Shown one piece after another: positions 30,881-42,194 of a stretch of DNA of 64,000 bases (its first letter is position 1; each line of letters opens with the position of its first letter). The notes under the pieces were generated by a model. That model was not told the origin of the DNA. It saw nothing but the letters and a program-made list of their open reading frames with translations, and did not search any database. The position numbers and the translations under genes are program-made. Source of the DNA: Lycorma delicatula (Eukaryota > Arthropoda > Insecta > Hemiptera > Fulgoridae). Location: NCBI RefSeq assembly GCF_047948215.1, contig NC_134465.1, positions 43,933,946 to 43,997,945 on the forward strand, read 5' to 3'.

Positions 30881-32266
30881 TTAAGAAAACTAAAAAGTAG
30901 AAAATAAAAAATTTGTAAAACACCACTATTTAAATTAAACGCACTAAAAGGTAAAAAATAATTTTTATCTCAGAATGGATTTGACAACAAGCTTTGATGG
31001 TGACATGTAAGATTATGTAAAAGTCATAGCTTCAAATTAAAAATTTGATATTTTTGCAAATTTTTTCATATGCTTCATGAATGGCCTAATGAGTGGGATG
31101 CATGCACCCCACTCTTTAGGCCACACCTCCAAAAACAAAGGGCAAAATTTAAAAATCTTTCTTAAAATTTATTTTAAATTTAAATCCATCTCGCAAGTTA
31201 CCCGTTACATTTAAACTGTAGGAATCTTAATTCTTGTGATAGCCCTTACTCTTTAGTATTTCTTGAAAATAAAATTACTTGGAAACATTCATTCCCTTCC
31301 TAGAAAATGTAAAATTTTATTTATTTAGAGTTTAGGTGTATCTTTGTATTTTTTAAACAATTTCCAAAAGTTTTTTTTAAGTTTATTATCATCATTAAAG
31401 ATTATTATTTTTTTTAAATTAATTTTACCCGAATGCTTCACCTTTAGTATGGGAACCCCCAAAATGTAAAGAGGATTTATCACGACCTAAGTTGTTTTTC
31501 ATATTTAACCTACACTGTAGTACTATAAAAAATTTTATAAAGAATATTGTGCAAATTCGAAACCATAAAATAAGGATTTCAAGCGACCTGTTACAAGAAA
31601 AAACTCACTCACGAAATAAAAATTAACTCGTTTTCAAGAATAATAACCATTATATACTATGCATACTGAGATGAATGAAAGGTATAAAGTGGTTTCTCGT
31701 TTTTACCATCAGTTGAATCACCTATTATTTTGTATTATTCATGTCAACCCTGTTAAAAACCCTTAAGCGAGAGGTTCTTATTAAATATATCGACTTCAAA
31801 CGGATAAAACGAGAAATATCTTCTATTACAATTTTTTTTTTTTTTAATTTTGTTCCCAAATTCTCACCTACCCGAAAAATCTAAATTACTTATTGCATAT
31901 TTTTAACCGAATTTTTTTATTATATCTTCCTAAGCCATAGTAGTAGCAGTGCAATGGCTTAAAGAAAGACACTAGGGGTGGGAAGCCCATCATCATAGTT
32001 TAAAATTCGATTTTTTTTTAATTAAAATTTTTTTTTTAAATTTATTTTTAATGTCTTCCATTCAACATAATAAACGTGGAAAAGAAAAAGGAATAACGGA
32101 GAAGGGAAAATTTTTTAAATGGAAGAGCAGAAAAAGTAAAAAAATTTGATTTTTTGAATTAAGTTTTTTCATGTCTCATTATTTTTCCACTATACAGAAT
32201 GTTGAATGTTCCTGGTCGTATTCCCTGAACTTCATATACTGATTCAGGACACCAAATGAGCAGCTT
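30881..32266. other. AT-rich stretch without a supported gene
   Basis: Homopolymer-rich DNA. Contains the inverted partner (about 31885-31960) of the block at 28760-28870. Nothing else recognised. Confidence 0.4.
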
Positions 32267-32426
32267 TTATTTTTATTTTTTTAACCACCGGGTCCACAGT
32301 CAGGTATTGCTTCAGAGAATGAGATGAATGAATTTTATCGTGTGTGAAAATACCATGCGTGACCGGGATTCGAATCCGGGATCTCTGGATGAAAGACCCA
32401 GACGCTACCACTCGTGCCACGCTGGC
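32267..32426 (-). repeat. SINE-B copy 3 (minus, full tRNA-like head)
   Basis: On the minus strand: head TGGCACGAGTGGTAGCG (A box) and, 30-odd bases later, GGATTCGAATCCCGG (B box), then a body with ACCATGCGTGACC inverted and TGAAGCAATACCTGACTGTG, ending in an A-rich tail. The head reads like a tRNA gene, but the fused body and tail, and other copies at 4251 and 32890, show a SINE. Confidence 0.75.
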
Positions 32427-32889
32427 AAAAAAGTTCACGAAGATTACAAAATTAAGATATCCGACATTTCGAAATTTTTGAAGGTGACATTTTCCTAATT
32501 TAATTAAATTAGGTTTACCCGTTCCCGAGAAATTATTTTTTTTTGTTGAAAATCACAAAATACCGCCCAGAAGGAAAACAAAGCAAATAGGATTTATGTC
32601 GACATGAACTTTTTTTGCTCATTTTGGTGTACTGAATCAGTAGATGAAGTTCTAGGGATACGTCCGGGAACACTCCCGTATAAGAATTAATGCCAGCCAA
32701 GTATAACAACGTTGTTTTCTACTTTTTTAAAAATATTACTAAAATATATATCTATTTATCTTTTCGGATAAGTAAAAAAACAACGAATTCGCTCTCCAAC
32801 AGATAATTTGCAGTTTAAATTAATTGGAACTTTTTTTTTGTGCTTCATAATATCGTCATATAAGATTGAAGCTTGAGATATGGAAATGG

Positions 32890-32987
32890 AATTTGTAGCG
32901 TATCAAAATTTCATGCTGACCAGGATTCGAACCCAAGACCTCTGGATGTAAGGCCAAAACGCTTATCTTAATCAAGGCCTTTACTTA
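32890..32987 (-). repeat. SINE-B copy 4 (minus, partial)
   Basis: GTAGCGTATCAAAATTTCAT, then GGATTCGAACCCAAGACCTC and a degraded head GGCCAAAACGCTTATC. Body end and tail missing. Confidence 0.55.
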
Positions 32988-33024
32988 TGAATAAATATAG
33001 AGATTGAGGAAATTTTTTATTATA

Positions 33025-34312
33025 CAGAGCGTTTCATAATGTTCTTAGTAGTTACAAAAATTCAGTACAAAAAAAGTATTTCACTTACCTAAATGAAAAG
33101 TGTACGAGGTGATGCAGGGACTCAAACAGTTTTTGTTAAGATCTATAAATGTTCAATATGTGCTCCTCTGTTGACACGGCACACATCAACACGAAAGTCT
33201 AGCTCTTGACAAACTCGTTCTAACACGTAATTTTCGATAGAGTTGATTGGATCGATTATGCGATTCTTTAGCTGAGCGGTATCGGTGGGATAAACACCTA
33301 ATCTTTCACGTAACCCCAGAGAAAAGAAATCACATGGCGTGAGGTCTGGTGATGTTGGTGCCCACAGCATAATGTGTTGGTCTTCTTCAGGAGCACGTCC
33401 TATCCAGCGCCGAGGTAATGTTGTGTTAATTCCTGTGCTAATCCTTGCTGGAAAATGAACTCGTTGAGTAGCTGAGGCATAAGCCATAATTGTAACATAT
33501 CCAGGTATATCATGGCGGTTACTGTCGTTTCCATAAAAAAGAACGACCCATACACTGCCTCAGCACAAAAGTTTACTTTCGGAGAATCCCGAATGTGTTC
33601 CACATAAGCGTGTGGGTTTTCAGTTCCCCAAACTCGCACGTTATGACGGTTTACTTTGCCGCTAATATGGAAAGTAGCTTAATCGCTGAAAATTATCTTG
33701 TTTAGAAAACCTTCGTCTAACAAAATCTTTTCTTGTATCTGTAAACAAAAATCGAGCCTACATGTTTTATCTCCATCAGAAAGACGCTGGATTAATTGAA
33801 GACGATACGGTTTGCATAATAAACGTTTACGGAGAACTCTCCACACTGTTGTTTTCGGAATTCCGAATTCTCTGTCTGCAGCCGCAGTCGATTTTGACGG
33901 GCTGCGAATGAAACTTGCACGCACACGTTCGACATTGACTTCTGAAGTTGATGGACGACCAGTTGATTTTTGCTTGCACAAGCAACCAGTTTCATTGAAT
34001 TGTTTATACCGTGCACGAATTGAATTGTCACTTGATGGCTCCTGATGAAATTTCAACCGAACGCACGTTGCACAGAAATTATTGACTTTGACATATGAAA
34101 TTCTAACACACAAAACGACTTCTCGCTTCCCGTGGCAGCCATTTTCTCTACTGTCGACGCCTAGTGAGTAAATGGTTTACTAAGTGCCTAGTATATGTGG
34201 AAAAAAACTATTTCAACTACTCTTTCGTACAGTACTTGTTTTATTCTTATGAGTGAAATAGTTTTTTGTGAATGAATTTTCGAAACTCCGAAGAACATTA
34301 TGAAACTCTCTG
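33025..34312 (-). mobile_element. Tc1/mariner-type transposon (DD41D-like) with both TIRs
   Basis: Left end CAGAGCGTTTCATAATGTTC (33025 on) and right end, inverted, CAGAGAGTTTCATAATGTTC differ at one base. Both are flanked by TA (33023-33024 and 34313-34314), the signature target duplication of the superfamily. Length 1288 bases, with one transposase gene on the minus strand. Structurally complete, coding-dead. Confidence 0.9.
33143..34142 (-). pseudogene. DD41D-like transposase (frameshifted)
   Basis: The likely start is the ATG at 34142 (MAATGSEKSFCVLEFHMSKS), then a frameshift within 40 codons. The helix-turn-helix part continues as KFHQEPSSDNSIRARYKQFN, with GRPSTSEVNVERVRASFIRS and TTVWRVLRKRL. 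The catalytic part reads IIFSD (first Asp) then a stop, VNRHNVRVWGTENPHAYVEH, MIYLDMLQLW, then a second frameshift that destroys the QQDG motif, then RRWIGRAPEEDQHIMLW, TSPDLTPCDFF (third Asp present) and VCRVNRGAHIEHL at the carboxyl end. About 330 residues originally. Spacing around RWIGR suggests the DD41D group; the damaged second motif prevents an exact count. Confidence 0.8.
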
Positions 34313-34314
34313 TA

Positions 34315-36587
34315 TTTTACTAAATACTCGTAATAAATAATATTTATTATAGAATAACTGGGGATATGTAATTGTATACGGTCGATGTTTTCAAAATGTA
34401 AAAAAATGAAAAAGTAAGTAACCGTAGCATTATCTTATAAATAATACAAAAGGATTCTTTTGCTTCATTAATTTTTTTTCAATTATGTCGAACCTACATA
34501 AACAACCCTTACACAACCCTATATACAATAATAGTTTATACCCCATTTAATTTGGTTGTCAAAGGATGCTAAGATAAGGGTTAAAAGTAAAAGATTATAC
34601 GAAAAGAAAAAAAGGACGATTGAAAGTGAGAGCAAAAGGTTTGCCATAAGAGGTAGTAGATAAATGGAACGGATAGTCGAGTTGGATAATAGAATTGGTC
34701 TTTTACAAAAAAGATTTGTTATTGTTTCGTTCTGACAACTTCTTGTTTTTTCTGTCCTTGAATAACTTTTAAACTATTACCCATACCTACAGGACATCAT
34801 GTAATAATAATAATAATAAAAAAAACCTATATAAAAGTTTATTTTTGCCTGTCATTCCAATTAATGGCCACAATTTCTAACATATTTTTTTTTTTAATAA
34901 TTATAAATAAACTAGATCATATTATAGTCTGAGAGCTGTTAAACATTTTAAGATAGGTACTTGAGGCACCGTGAAAATTTGTGTAACACTTGTTTTGCAA
35001 TGTCTGAATACAAAATCGAATACCTGGCTGAAGGGTAGTGGGGCCTAGACGACCCTTGAATTTTTAACTATCAAAATATTATTTGAAAAAAAAATGCTTG
35101 AGGCATTTTAAAATTTTAATACCTTTAAATTTAGTATTTAATGAAATAAAAAATAAAAAATCCAGATTATTTAGTCGGATTTAAAATTTTGCCAGGCCGT
35201 TTCAAAATTTTTATTTCACAAATATCGAAAAAATATATTTGAGGCATGCTAAGGTTTAGATAGAATAATATTTATGTTATCAGCAAAGAAGTAGGTACCT
35301 TACCTTAATATTCATCTCCCCGAACAGTATCGGAGAGACAATCCTAAGAAGTGAGACGTCCTGGGCTGTCGTGCCACGTTTATCAGGGCAGTAGTGAAAA
35401 AGAAAACCGAGGAGGAGGAGTCAAGGTTTTATTCATAATTACCAATAAGATTGACGGTAATAGAAGTATGTTGGGGCGAAGACTGCTAATGGAGTCGTGA
35501 TATATCGACGCATACTATCGATATATCGCGATGTATCGATATACATACTAGTTTTGTGATTTCACTTTTATGACTGAGCATTCGAGACGTGTTGTTGGTA
35601 CGAGTGATTTCGTAAGGGGGCCTACTACACATCTCGAAGTAATACCTCGGGGTGATTCCGGGATGCGTAGAGTGGTAGGAGATGCGTAGGGACTCCAAAG
35701 GGGGATAGTTTTAGTCGGTAGTCTGTTGATGGCAGTTGGATTAGGCCACCAGCAGGAATCCGACACTTCGTTCGTAAATGCATTTTTATCTCCGTCCCCC
35801 CCAAAAAAAAGGTACTTCAATATTAGTTTCTCGTATGTTTAATTGATGTTATAATGCTGTTTACTGGTACGATATTTTCAATGATGGAGAAACCTAAAAC
35901 CCATATTTTTACAAGAACGAACGATTTCAGAACTAATGCTTTGGGTCAGTAACACTAAATGCTAACATAACCTAAAAATCCACATTTTTAATCATAACTT
36001 CAATACCAGTGAACCAATTTTTATTTTATTTGTACCAAATTACTTTTCACTTAAAGGGCCTTCAAATGAGTATCACAACCTACATCATGGTTTAACAAAA
36101 AATAAGTTTTCAACCCTTGAAAAATCAGAAAACATTTACGGGGGAAATTTTGCGTTGATAATTAAAACAAATAATTCTCACAGTTTTAATCCACATATTA
36201 TAATTATTTTAAACGTTTTGAAGTAATATCACGTAATTTTACAGTTATTTTTGTTGGACTGAAATTTAAAAAAGTACTATCACAAATGGTTTCTCGCACC
36301 TACTGTGCGAAAGGGTGGCCGGATATTAATTTCTTTTCACCAAAATTCATTAGTTTTTCGGGTTGTCAATTAATGTAATTAAATGTTAACATTGCCATTA
36401 AAGATTTTTGAGCTAGGATAGGTGTAGCGGAGAGGGTGGGTTCCACCCCTTTGAAAATAATTTTGATAAGATTCCCCCCGAGAATAGTATACATGCCTGC
36501 AAACAGAAAATACGATGGGACTGATAGCTGTGGAATAATAAATGGGGTAACTTTTCAAATGATCACCCGATATATATAAATACATAA
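34315..36587. other. AT-rich stretch without a supported gene
   Basis: Includes a (TAA)n run at about 34803-34820 and a GC-richer portion (about 35320-35800) with ATCGATATATCG-type words near 35505-35545. Frames on the minus strand at 35486-35820 are overlapping and without motif. No transposon end recognised. Confidence 0.4.
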
Positions 36588-37016
36588 TTTTTTTCCAGTT
36601 TAGCGTCCAGGAATCACCGTCATGTATTAGTTCAGAGGATGAAGGAGGATGATACGTATGAGTGTAACTGAAGTGTAGTCTTGTTCAGTATCAGTTCGAC
36701 CGTTCCTGAATATGTGATTAATTGAAACCCAACCACCAAAGAACACCGGTATCCACGATCTAATAATCAGAGGATGAATGAGGATGACATGTATATGTGT
36801 AAATAAACTGTAGTCTTGCACAGTCTCAGTTCGACCATTACTGAGATGTATGGTTAACTGAAACTCAAATACCAAAGAACACCGGTATCCACGATCTAGT
36901 ATTCAAAATCCGTGTAAAAATAACTGACTTTACTAGGACTTGAACGCTGGAACTCTCGACTTCCAAACCAGCTGATTTGGGAAGACGCGTTCACCACTAG
37001 ACCAACCCGGTGGGTT
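36588..37016 (-). repeat. SINE-A copy 6 (minus, with internal tandem duplication)
   Basis: T-run, CCAGTTTAGCGTCCAGGAAT, body, and the inverted tRNA head ending ACCAACCCGGTGGGTT. The middle of the body, from CAGAGGATGAA to ACACCGGTATCCACGATCTA, occurs twice in a row (about 36632-36768 and 36769-36905). The copy is therefore about 137 bases longer than the others. Confidence 0.8.
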
Positions 37017-37030
37017 TATATAACGTAACC

Positions 37031-37315
37031 TTTTATTTTATTTTTTTTATGCTTTTTTAAACACGCCCAACATCCCCGGCCTCTGCCGTTAGGCTATGCG
37101 CAGGAATGTCAGGGTGTCGTGGCAGTCGACTGCCGCCCCCCTGTCTTGCCGTTTTTTGGCTTCCCATCGGGGTCGTCACAGTTTCATCAAGATGCAGTAG
37201 CCCCCCCCCCACCCTTCTGGACGATCACTACATCCTTCCACTGAGAGGCTACCCTTCCCGGCAAACCGCCGCGGTTTGCCGGCTATGCGCAAAGCGTAGC
37301 TCTCACACCTGAGGG
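37031..37315 (-). mobile_element. GC-rich poly(A)-tailed retroposon insertion (minus)
   Basis: Begins with a T-rich run (about 37031-37063), i.e. a poly(A) tail on the minus strand, then GC-rich DNA. Flanked by TATATAACGTAACC (37017-37030) and TATATAACACAACC (37316-37329), a probable target-site duplication with two mismatches. Inside is a hairpin CCGGCAAACCG-CCG-CGGTTTGCCGG (about 37258-37283). No protein domain. It may be the 3' end of an R1/Jockey-group LINE or a SINE unrelated to A and B. Confidence 0.55.
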
Positions 37316-37469
37316 TATATAACACAACCTATAGATAGTGTTACTTACTCGCACTCACGTATAACACATTCCGATCACCTGGCAGTAAAAAGTTCTACCA
37401 AAATGGTCTGGCCTTTTAAAAATATGTTTTTCTGGGAATAATATTATGCTCTCTAAACCTCAGCATGCC

Positions 37470-37666
37470 TAAAAATGGACCACGTAGGAGGCGCTGGCGT
37501 AGAGATATTTAGAAAAATTATATTTATGGACCGATTTGGTTCATATTCAGAATAAGAATATTAGTTACGTGAAAAGAAATATTTTTGCAAAAACTATACC
37601 CGCTACGTGGGGCCGATGTCGAGATATTTACGAAATAAACAAACAAATATACAAACAGACTTTTTT

Positions 37667-37708
<42 letters not shown>

Positions 37709-38073
37709 ATATATTTTTGATTATAATATATAAAAGGTATGTTCGTATATGTGTTCGCTAATGACCAAAAAACTAATGGACCGATTTACTAGCGGGCAAA
37801 AGGGAAAACGGGGAAAAGGTGGAAAGAGAAAAGGGAAAAACGGGAAAGGGTAAAAAGATAACTGGGAGAAGGGTGAAATGGAAAAGTTGGAAAGGGAAAA
37901 GGGGAAGGAGTATAAAGTGAAAGGTAAAATTTGTGAAGTTCCGTAATGTTCAGTTTTTAATTTTTTTATCCAATTGTGATCATTTAATTTCTCCCTCTCC
38001 CTTTCTCACTCTCTCACTATGTAGACATATATAATCAAATCTAGTAATAGCAAAGCACTGCCGGGTCTGCTAG
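37470..38073 (+). mobile_element. Helitron-like element, copy 2 (5' truncated)
   Basis: Matches copy 1 from GGACC(A/C)CGTAGGAGGCGCTGG on. TTTATGGACCGATTTGGTTC, a TA repeat (37671-37705), a GA-rich core (about 37795-37920) and the end GCACTGCCGGGTCTGCTAG before T. The TC start is absent. Confidence 0.55.
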
Positions 38074-38509
38074 TTTATTATATACATTATTTCAAGTCAT
38101 TTAAATATAAAGTGGGGCGTTGATATTAAAGTGTAAGCTGCTCTATCCTGTTCTTATTGATTATAATATAACATAACAATATATTTAAACTTGGTTTTCA
38201 TATCAATTTATTATAAGCTTGGCATTTACACGTGTATTAGTCTTTTCTTTTTTTTTTTTTATTATAAATTTTGTGTTTATAAGATCTTTAATAATAATAC
38301 GTTCCATTAAATGAAATGTTTCATCTCATTAATTTTTAAATAGATAATTTAACTTTTAAATTGCAAACGTATATACCTTTAATTTATAAATACCAAACAT
38401 AATAATATATTTTATTACTTTAGACCGGAAAACTCGTTTGTAATTCAATTTTGTAATATGTCGAGATTTGAATATAAACAACAAATATATATATATATAT
38501 ATGTAACCT
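38074..38509. other. Unassigned AT-rich spacer
   Basis: No element recognised; a TA run lies at 38485-38502. Confidence 0.4.
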
Positions 38510-39090
38510 TTTACTTCAGGGTTATACTATTGCGGGTAGAATGTTGAAATTTTGGATTTAGGACATTTTATAACATCTAATTGCGCACCTCTCCTTTAGA
38601 TTGAAATCGACTGGACCAAAAGTGTTCAAAAAAGCCAAAAATTCAAAAACATTTGGATTTTGGACTTTTACGTAACCGTAATAATGAGCCCTCATTGAGA
38701 GCATTTCAACGATTTATCATAAGTGGTACTTATTTTCATTGGTTCCAGAGTTATACCCAAATAAAATTTTAATTAATGAAATATTTAGATCTTACAAAGT
38801 TAAGGCATATCGGTTCAAATTCGATTTCATCTCCTTTTTTTTAACTTTATTTTTAATCTAAATATATTGATTTATTAATAATTATTAACCTCCGATTGCA
38901 AAAAAAAAACTTTTAAAATAAATAATAATTCCATAATAATAATAAAAAAAAAAAAAATGTAAAAATATCAGAAGTTATTAATGAAATAAAATTTTATGTA
39001 CGTTTCATTTAAAAAAAAAAAAAAAAGTGTATATGTATGTGTATCTAATAGGAGTACAAGGAAGTAACGTGTTGTACACATCTGATTTTT
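38510..39090 (+). repeat. Repeat R copy 4 (left end lost)
   Basis: Starts within the conserved block (TTGAAATTTTGGATTTAGGA) and continues through ATCGGTTCAAATTCGATTTC (B-box-like) to GGAGTACAAGGAAGT (39051-39065), then a degraded hairpin and CTGATTTTTT. Confidence 0.7.
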
Positions 39091-39801
39091 TAATAATAAA
39101 ATATGAAGTTGAAAAGAGGTATACTTTCCCTGAAAGTAATGATGTTATTTATGCATCCAATCCTTGGAATCATCCGAATGCATAGACACCAGCTGTAGGG
39201 CTTAATACTTAGCTACTAAATTTAATTTCATTGTGCTTTGTATAATATATAACAGTATATTTGGTAAAAAGAAAAATACTAACGGGAAGCTAGTTTACTC
39301 TATTTTTTTTTTTTTTAATACCAGAAGGAATACACCTTCTATATCACAAATTACTGGAATTTTTTTTTTTAACTTTTTCACTGGCGAATTAATTTCGATC
39401 CTGTTGTCGTTAGTTTCCGAATTTTTTATTTTTTTTTCTTATGACCATTTCCACCTCATCTTTCGGTTTCCCATAAGTCCTTTTTAATTTTATTTTTTAC
39501 ATTTTTTTCAACAGGCGTATTCGAATCAAACTTCTTATATGGTCACTTAATATAAATTATGTATATTACGTTTTCTCTTTTATCAATAAAAATTCTTCAA
39601 CTAAACCTAGTTTAGAAATCCTAACCTAGTTTTGAAAATCTTTTTTTGTTTTTTGTTTTATATTAAACACTGAGACTCTGTAAGTTATTTTTTATTAATC
39701 GATGATTATTTATTCTTTTATCTTCGTATATCGATTAGCATATATTTTACTTTGTACGGCCAAAATGAAGATTGCTTTGAACACGGATGTTAAGTTTTAT
39801 A
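39091..39801. other. Unassigned AT-rich spacer
   Basis: Poly(T) tracts and no recognised element. The 84-codon frame from 39233 is rich in Phe and Ile because of T-runs. Confidence 0.4.
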
Positions 39802-40555
39802 CAGAGTGTCTTACCACGAAGAAGAGAAGAAAGTTTCAGGGTGTTCTATTGGTAAAAATAATTAAAAATGTTCACATCAAGTCTGGAAACTCTTTGTTTT
39901 CTAGTTACGGCTAGCGATAAATTTCGTCTTTCGGATTTCAGCTCTTCTAATAAAAAGAAGCCGTACTGTAATTTTTGGGACCCAAATTAAGAAGTAAATT
40001 TAGTCGTTTCTTATGTATTTTAAGCTAGGAAATAGGTTAAAACAAGTCCCTGAACTTTATATCCAGGAATTTTTAAGATATCCGATGTAAAACACAAAAT
40101 TCGGTGTCGAGAAACAGGTTTTTTTTTAGGTTTATAGAACAATAGCTTTGTTAAATGACTAATAAATGCAGAAGATTTTGTAACAAAACTAGTAGAGAAT
40201 TTAATTCTGAGAAAATTAATGTTAAATTTAGCTAAAATAAAAAGGAAATGGAAACTTATAAAAACAGGGTTCTATTGAAGAAAAACAGATGAAAAATCGT
40301 ATTATTTTTTTTTCTGTATCTATTAAATATTCTTTTTACAATATTTTTTAGGTTTAAAGGAAACTCCAACTTTTCTCCTTAATTTGGGTCCAAAAATTAC
40401 AGTAGAGCTTCTTTTTATTGAAAGAGTTGAAACCCGGGCAAAATCGTCGTGTGAGTCAAAGTATTTTCAGACCTATGTTTATGTGAATTTTTTTCATTAT
40501 TTTCACCGGTAAAATATATCATCAAAATTTCTCAGTTTTTTCGTAGGACACCCTG
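39802..40555. mobile_element. Long-TIR MITE, family M copy 3
   Basis: Left end CAGAGTGTCTTACCACGAAG after TA (39800-39801); right end, inverted, CAGGGTGTCCTACGAAAAAA. Inner arms: GTAATTTTTGGGACCCAAAT at about 39968-39987 pairs with TTTGGGTCCAAAAATTAC at 40384-40401, and AAAAAGAAGC pairs with GCTTCTTTTT. About 754 bases, no ORF of note. Confidence 0.65.
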
Positions 40556-41687
40556 AATATAAAAAAAAAGAAATCTGGTTTAATATGTTTTTTATTCTTG
40601 ATAATGTCACTTTAAAATGAAAAACAAAAATCAAAAACTTCTCTAAATTGCATAAACAAAAACATGTGATCTTTCACGATGCTACATTACATATAAACAA
40701 CCCCTTACTTTTTCCCTTTCATTATTTTGAAAAAAAAAAGTTAAATTTCAATATAATCATAAAATATATCAAAATTAGAGAAAGTTCAAAAGGAATATAA
40801 ACAGAAATAAATGGGAAAAAAAGAGGAAGAAGATGAAAAGGGAAAAGGGCGTTGATGTTTATTGACAATATAAAAAAAAAAAAAACAAAAAGGGGAAAAT
40901 ATTGTTATGTTGGTAAAGGTTACGGCTACAAGAGTGCTTCCCAGAAACAGAATTAGGAGTAAAAAAAGTGAGTAAATACCGTGGGACGAGAATGAGTTAA
41001 GGTAGAATAGTAATCCCACGGGATAAATACAGGAAGAAGCTTTGCGAGTACAATGTACACAAATTACGATAGACATAACAGTGATGATCGAGTCAAACGG
41101 AGGGTTCGGTTGTTTCTTGTTTGAAAATTAAAAAACAATGATGGTGTAAAAAAAAGAATAATAATAATAATAAAAACATAAAAGTTAATAGTCAATCCAA
41201 GGGGGGTTTGAAAAGGAAGTAGCAAAACTTCCTGTCACATTTCCACGAAAATTTAATTAGGAAATTTTTGTAGATAAATCTTTATTTTATTCCCGTTCTC
41301 TCTTTTTTCCCCTCTCCTTTTATTCCGCTAGTTCTCTGTTTAAGGTTAAAACTGTAGTCCTAATGATAACGATAATTAGGATCAAATTAATTTTTAAATA
41401 ATTGTTTTAGAAATTCCAGATTTATCATCAAAAACTAAGAGCAGTTGTTTAAAAAGCCTAGATTTTACGAGTGTAACAGTAATAACAACATTTTTAAACA
41501 AATCTCGAATAACTGTGCTATAAAAAATGTTCGCAAAACCTTATTTAATTTTGATGTAAATAGGCTAATTGTTACAGGATGTTTTTACAATATTACCTGT
41601 TTCATCCAGAAATCATTATTTATTTGAATGAATGAATGAACTTTATTTCCCTTCTACAAAATATGACATAAAAAAGAGTTTCAATAT
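40556..41687. other. AT-rich stretch without a supported gene
   Basis: Purine-rich plus strand at 40780-40860 generates a Ser/Phe-rich frame on the minus strand (40786-41076) that I take as compositional. A short ATAATAATAATAATAA tract near 41157. No element recognised. Confidence 0.4.
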
Positions 41688-42060
41688 ACAGGTTGATTCA
41701 GGAGGATAGGGAAATACTTTGACAACTCATTCTAGAGGCTAAAAATAAGAAAAAAGTACATATAAATATACGTCCGAAAACACTTCGTTAGCGAGTTATA
41801 CAGGGTGAAAGATTTCGCCCGAGTTTTAGTTCCTCCGAGTAAATTAAGGCTTTCTGAAATTCTAGGAAGGTCAATTAAGGGAAAAATTAAATTGTTTCTT
41901 ATGTTCTTTGGGCCGGGAAATCGACAAAAATAGGTTCCAGAACTGTATCTATCTTAGTTTTTAAGATTACCCATGTAAAACACCAAAAATAGGGTAAAAA
42001 AATGTGTTTTTTTACCCTATTTTTGATGACGTACAATAACGTTGTTAAATTGGCAATAAA
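41688..42060 (+). repeat. Family M MITE, left part (copy 4)
   Basis: ACAGGTTGATTCAGGAGGAT start, then ACACTTCGTTAGCGAGTTAT as in the 12095 element, and AATAACGTTGTTAAATTGG as in the 39802 element. The inverse end is not found before the transposon at 42195. A hairpin with 18-base perfect arms lies at 41985-42024. Confidence 0.5.
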
Positions 42061-42194
42061 TTATACATTTTTTAAACATAAATTGTAAAGAATTTAATTT
42101 TACAAAAAGAAATATAGTGTCTTACGTTTTTTTGATATCAGTATCGTTTTGCTTAAAACAGTTTTATTTATATGTTTTTTGAGCGGAAGAAATA

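Noticed and set aside
32267..32426. tRNA gene
   Set aside because: A and B boxes are present, but the cloverleaf is followed by a repeat body and A-rich tail shared with other copies, so it is a SINE head.
36571..37023. TATATAA as the target duplication of SINE-A copy 6
   Set aside because: The motif is short, AT-rich, and does not abut the left end cleanly.
40786..41076. 96-codon Ser/Phe-rich minus-strand frame with a signal-like hydrophobic stretch
   Set aside because: Follows from a purine-rich plus strand and TTC/TTT codons; no other support.
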